A stretch of DNA of 5,288 bases, taken from positions 1 to 5,288 of the forward strand of contig CAZZHQ010000158.1 in NCBI GenBank assembly GCA_964654015.1, written 5' to 3'. This stretch comes from JAUUZT01 sp964654015 (GTDB taxonomy: Bacteria > Chloroflexota > Dehalococcoidia > GIF9 > AB-539-J10). The notes below the pieces were generated by a model. The model saw nothing but the letters and a program-made list of their open reading frames with translations, did not search any database and was not told where the DNA came from. The position numbers and the translations under genes are program-made. Below, in pieces: positions 5,158 through 5,288 of the stretch; position 1 is the first letter of the stretch; every line of letters starts with the position of its first letter.

Positions 5158-5288
5158 AGAACAAGTTAGGTATGCTGTTAGTAGCAGCGGTATTGGTCAT
5201 CAGCCTGATAGTGGCCGGTTGTGCCCCGGAGGCAGAACCAACACCAGGACCAGCGCCAACTACGGCGCCAACTACGGCGCCAACCACA
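5154..5288 (+). CDS. Lipoprotein N-terminus, probable second substrate-binding protein (cut by window end)
   Basis: Only 45 codons are visible. They encode a lipoprotein signal peptide (K2, K4, hydrophobic core about 6-20, lipobox VAGC with C23) followed by a Pro/Thr/Ala tether with three APTT units at the window edge. The first 25 residues match those of dctP at 18 positions, including the complete SLIVAGC end, and the tether type is the same. This makes a paralogous substrate-binding protein, probably the first gene of another TRAP operon, the best guess. However, signal peptide and tether alone do not reveal the binding domain, and an ABC-type binding protein in the same genome could carry the same leader. 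The ATG at 5154 has GGGAGGT (5142-5148) 5 bases upstream. No terminator separates it from the dehydrogenase gene, so partial co-transcription is possible. Confidence 0.75.
   Translation, partial: MKNKLGMLLVAAVLVISLIVAGCAPEAEPTPGPAPTTAPTTAPTT
5253..5288 (+). repeat. Tandem 12-bp APTT-encoding units in second lipoprotein gene
   Basis: Two exact units GCGCCAACTACG and a third variant GCGCCAACCACA encode Ala-Pro-Thr-Thr three times and reach the window end, so the array may be longer. The amino-acid unit equals that in dctP, but the third-position bases differ (ACT ACG against ACA ACA), which suggests the two arrays expanded independently. Confidence 0.9.

Noticed and set aside
5063..5287. Minus-strand frame with a Val/Gly/Ala-rich protein at the window end
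   Set aside because: Its repetitive composition is the reverse complement of the APTT repeat and signal peptide codons of the second lipoprotein.

Overview
The window holds one complete TRAP transporter operon, a separately transcribed D-2-hydroxyacid dehydrogenase gene, a small unrelated lipoprotein gene, and the first 45 codons of a second lipoprotein that is almost certainly a paralogue of the TRAP solute-binding protein. All genes lie on the + strand. The substrate-binding protein is a lipoprotein with a Pro/Thr-rich tether and there are several TTG starts, strong AGGAGG ribosome sites and moderate GC. This fits a cell without a conventional periplasm, and an anaerobic Chloroflexota (Dehalococcoidia-like) or Firmicutes-like bacterium is my best guess. 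That taxonomic reading is an inference, not a demonstrated fact.

Layout. Bases 1-89 contain no recognisable gene or convincing promoter. At 90-584 is a small lipoprotein with a probable Ig-like (DUF4352-like) domain. Bases 585-835 hold a good sigma70-type promoter (631-659), a leader of about 170 nt and a candidate 24-codon leader ORF (755-829) whose last codons are the ribosome site of the next gene. The operon dctP (836-1999), dctQ (2032-2538), dctM (2535-3893) follows. It is tightly packed, with a 4-base overlap between dctQ and dctM, and ends in a strong intrinsic terminator (3919-3955). A second promoter candidate (about 3989-4017) precedes the dehydrogenase (4048-5037). After it comes a short leader with two tiny candidate cistrons (5084-5119, 5125-5157), chained by overlapping ribosome sites and stop codons into the start of the second lipoprotein (5154 to the window end).

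How the parts may work together. DctP would capture an organic acid outside the membrane and hand it to the DctQ-DctM permease, which imports it with sodium ions. DctP and DctM look closest to the mannitol/chloroaromatic (FcbT/TakP-like) TRAP branch, several of whose members bind 2-oxo or 2-hydroxy acids. The neighbouring dehydrogenase interconverts such acids, so an uptake-plus-reduction (or oxidation) module is plausible but unproven.

The most unusual points are the pair of look-alike leaders before the two binding-protein genes, the altered nucleotide-binding glycine motif in the dehydrogenase, and non-consensus cysteines in normally conserved positions of DctP and DctM. I see no mobile element, CRISPR array, tRNA or rRNA.
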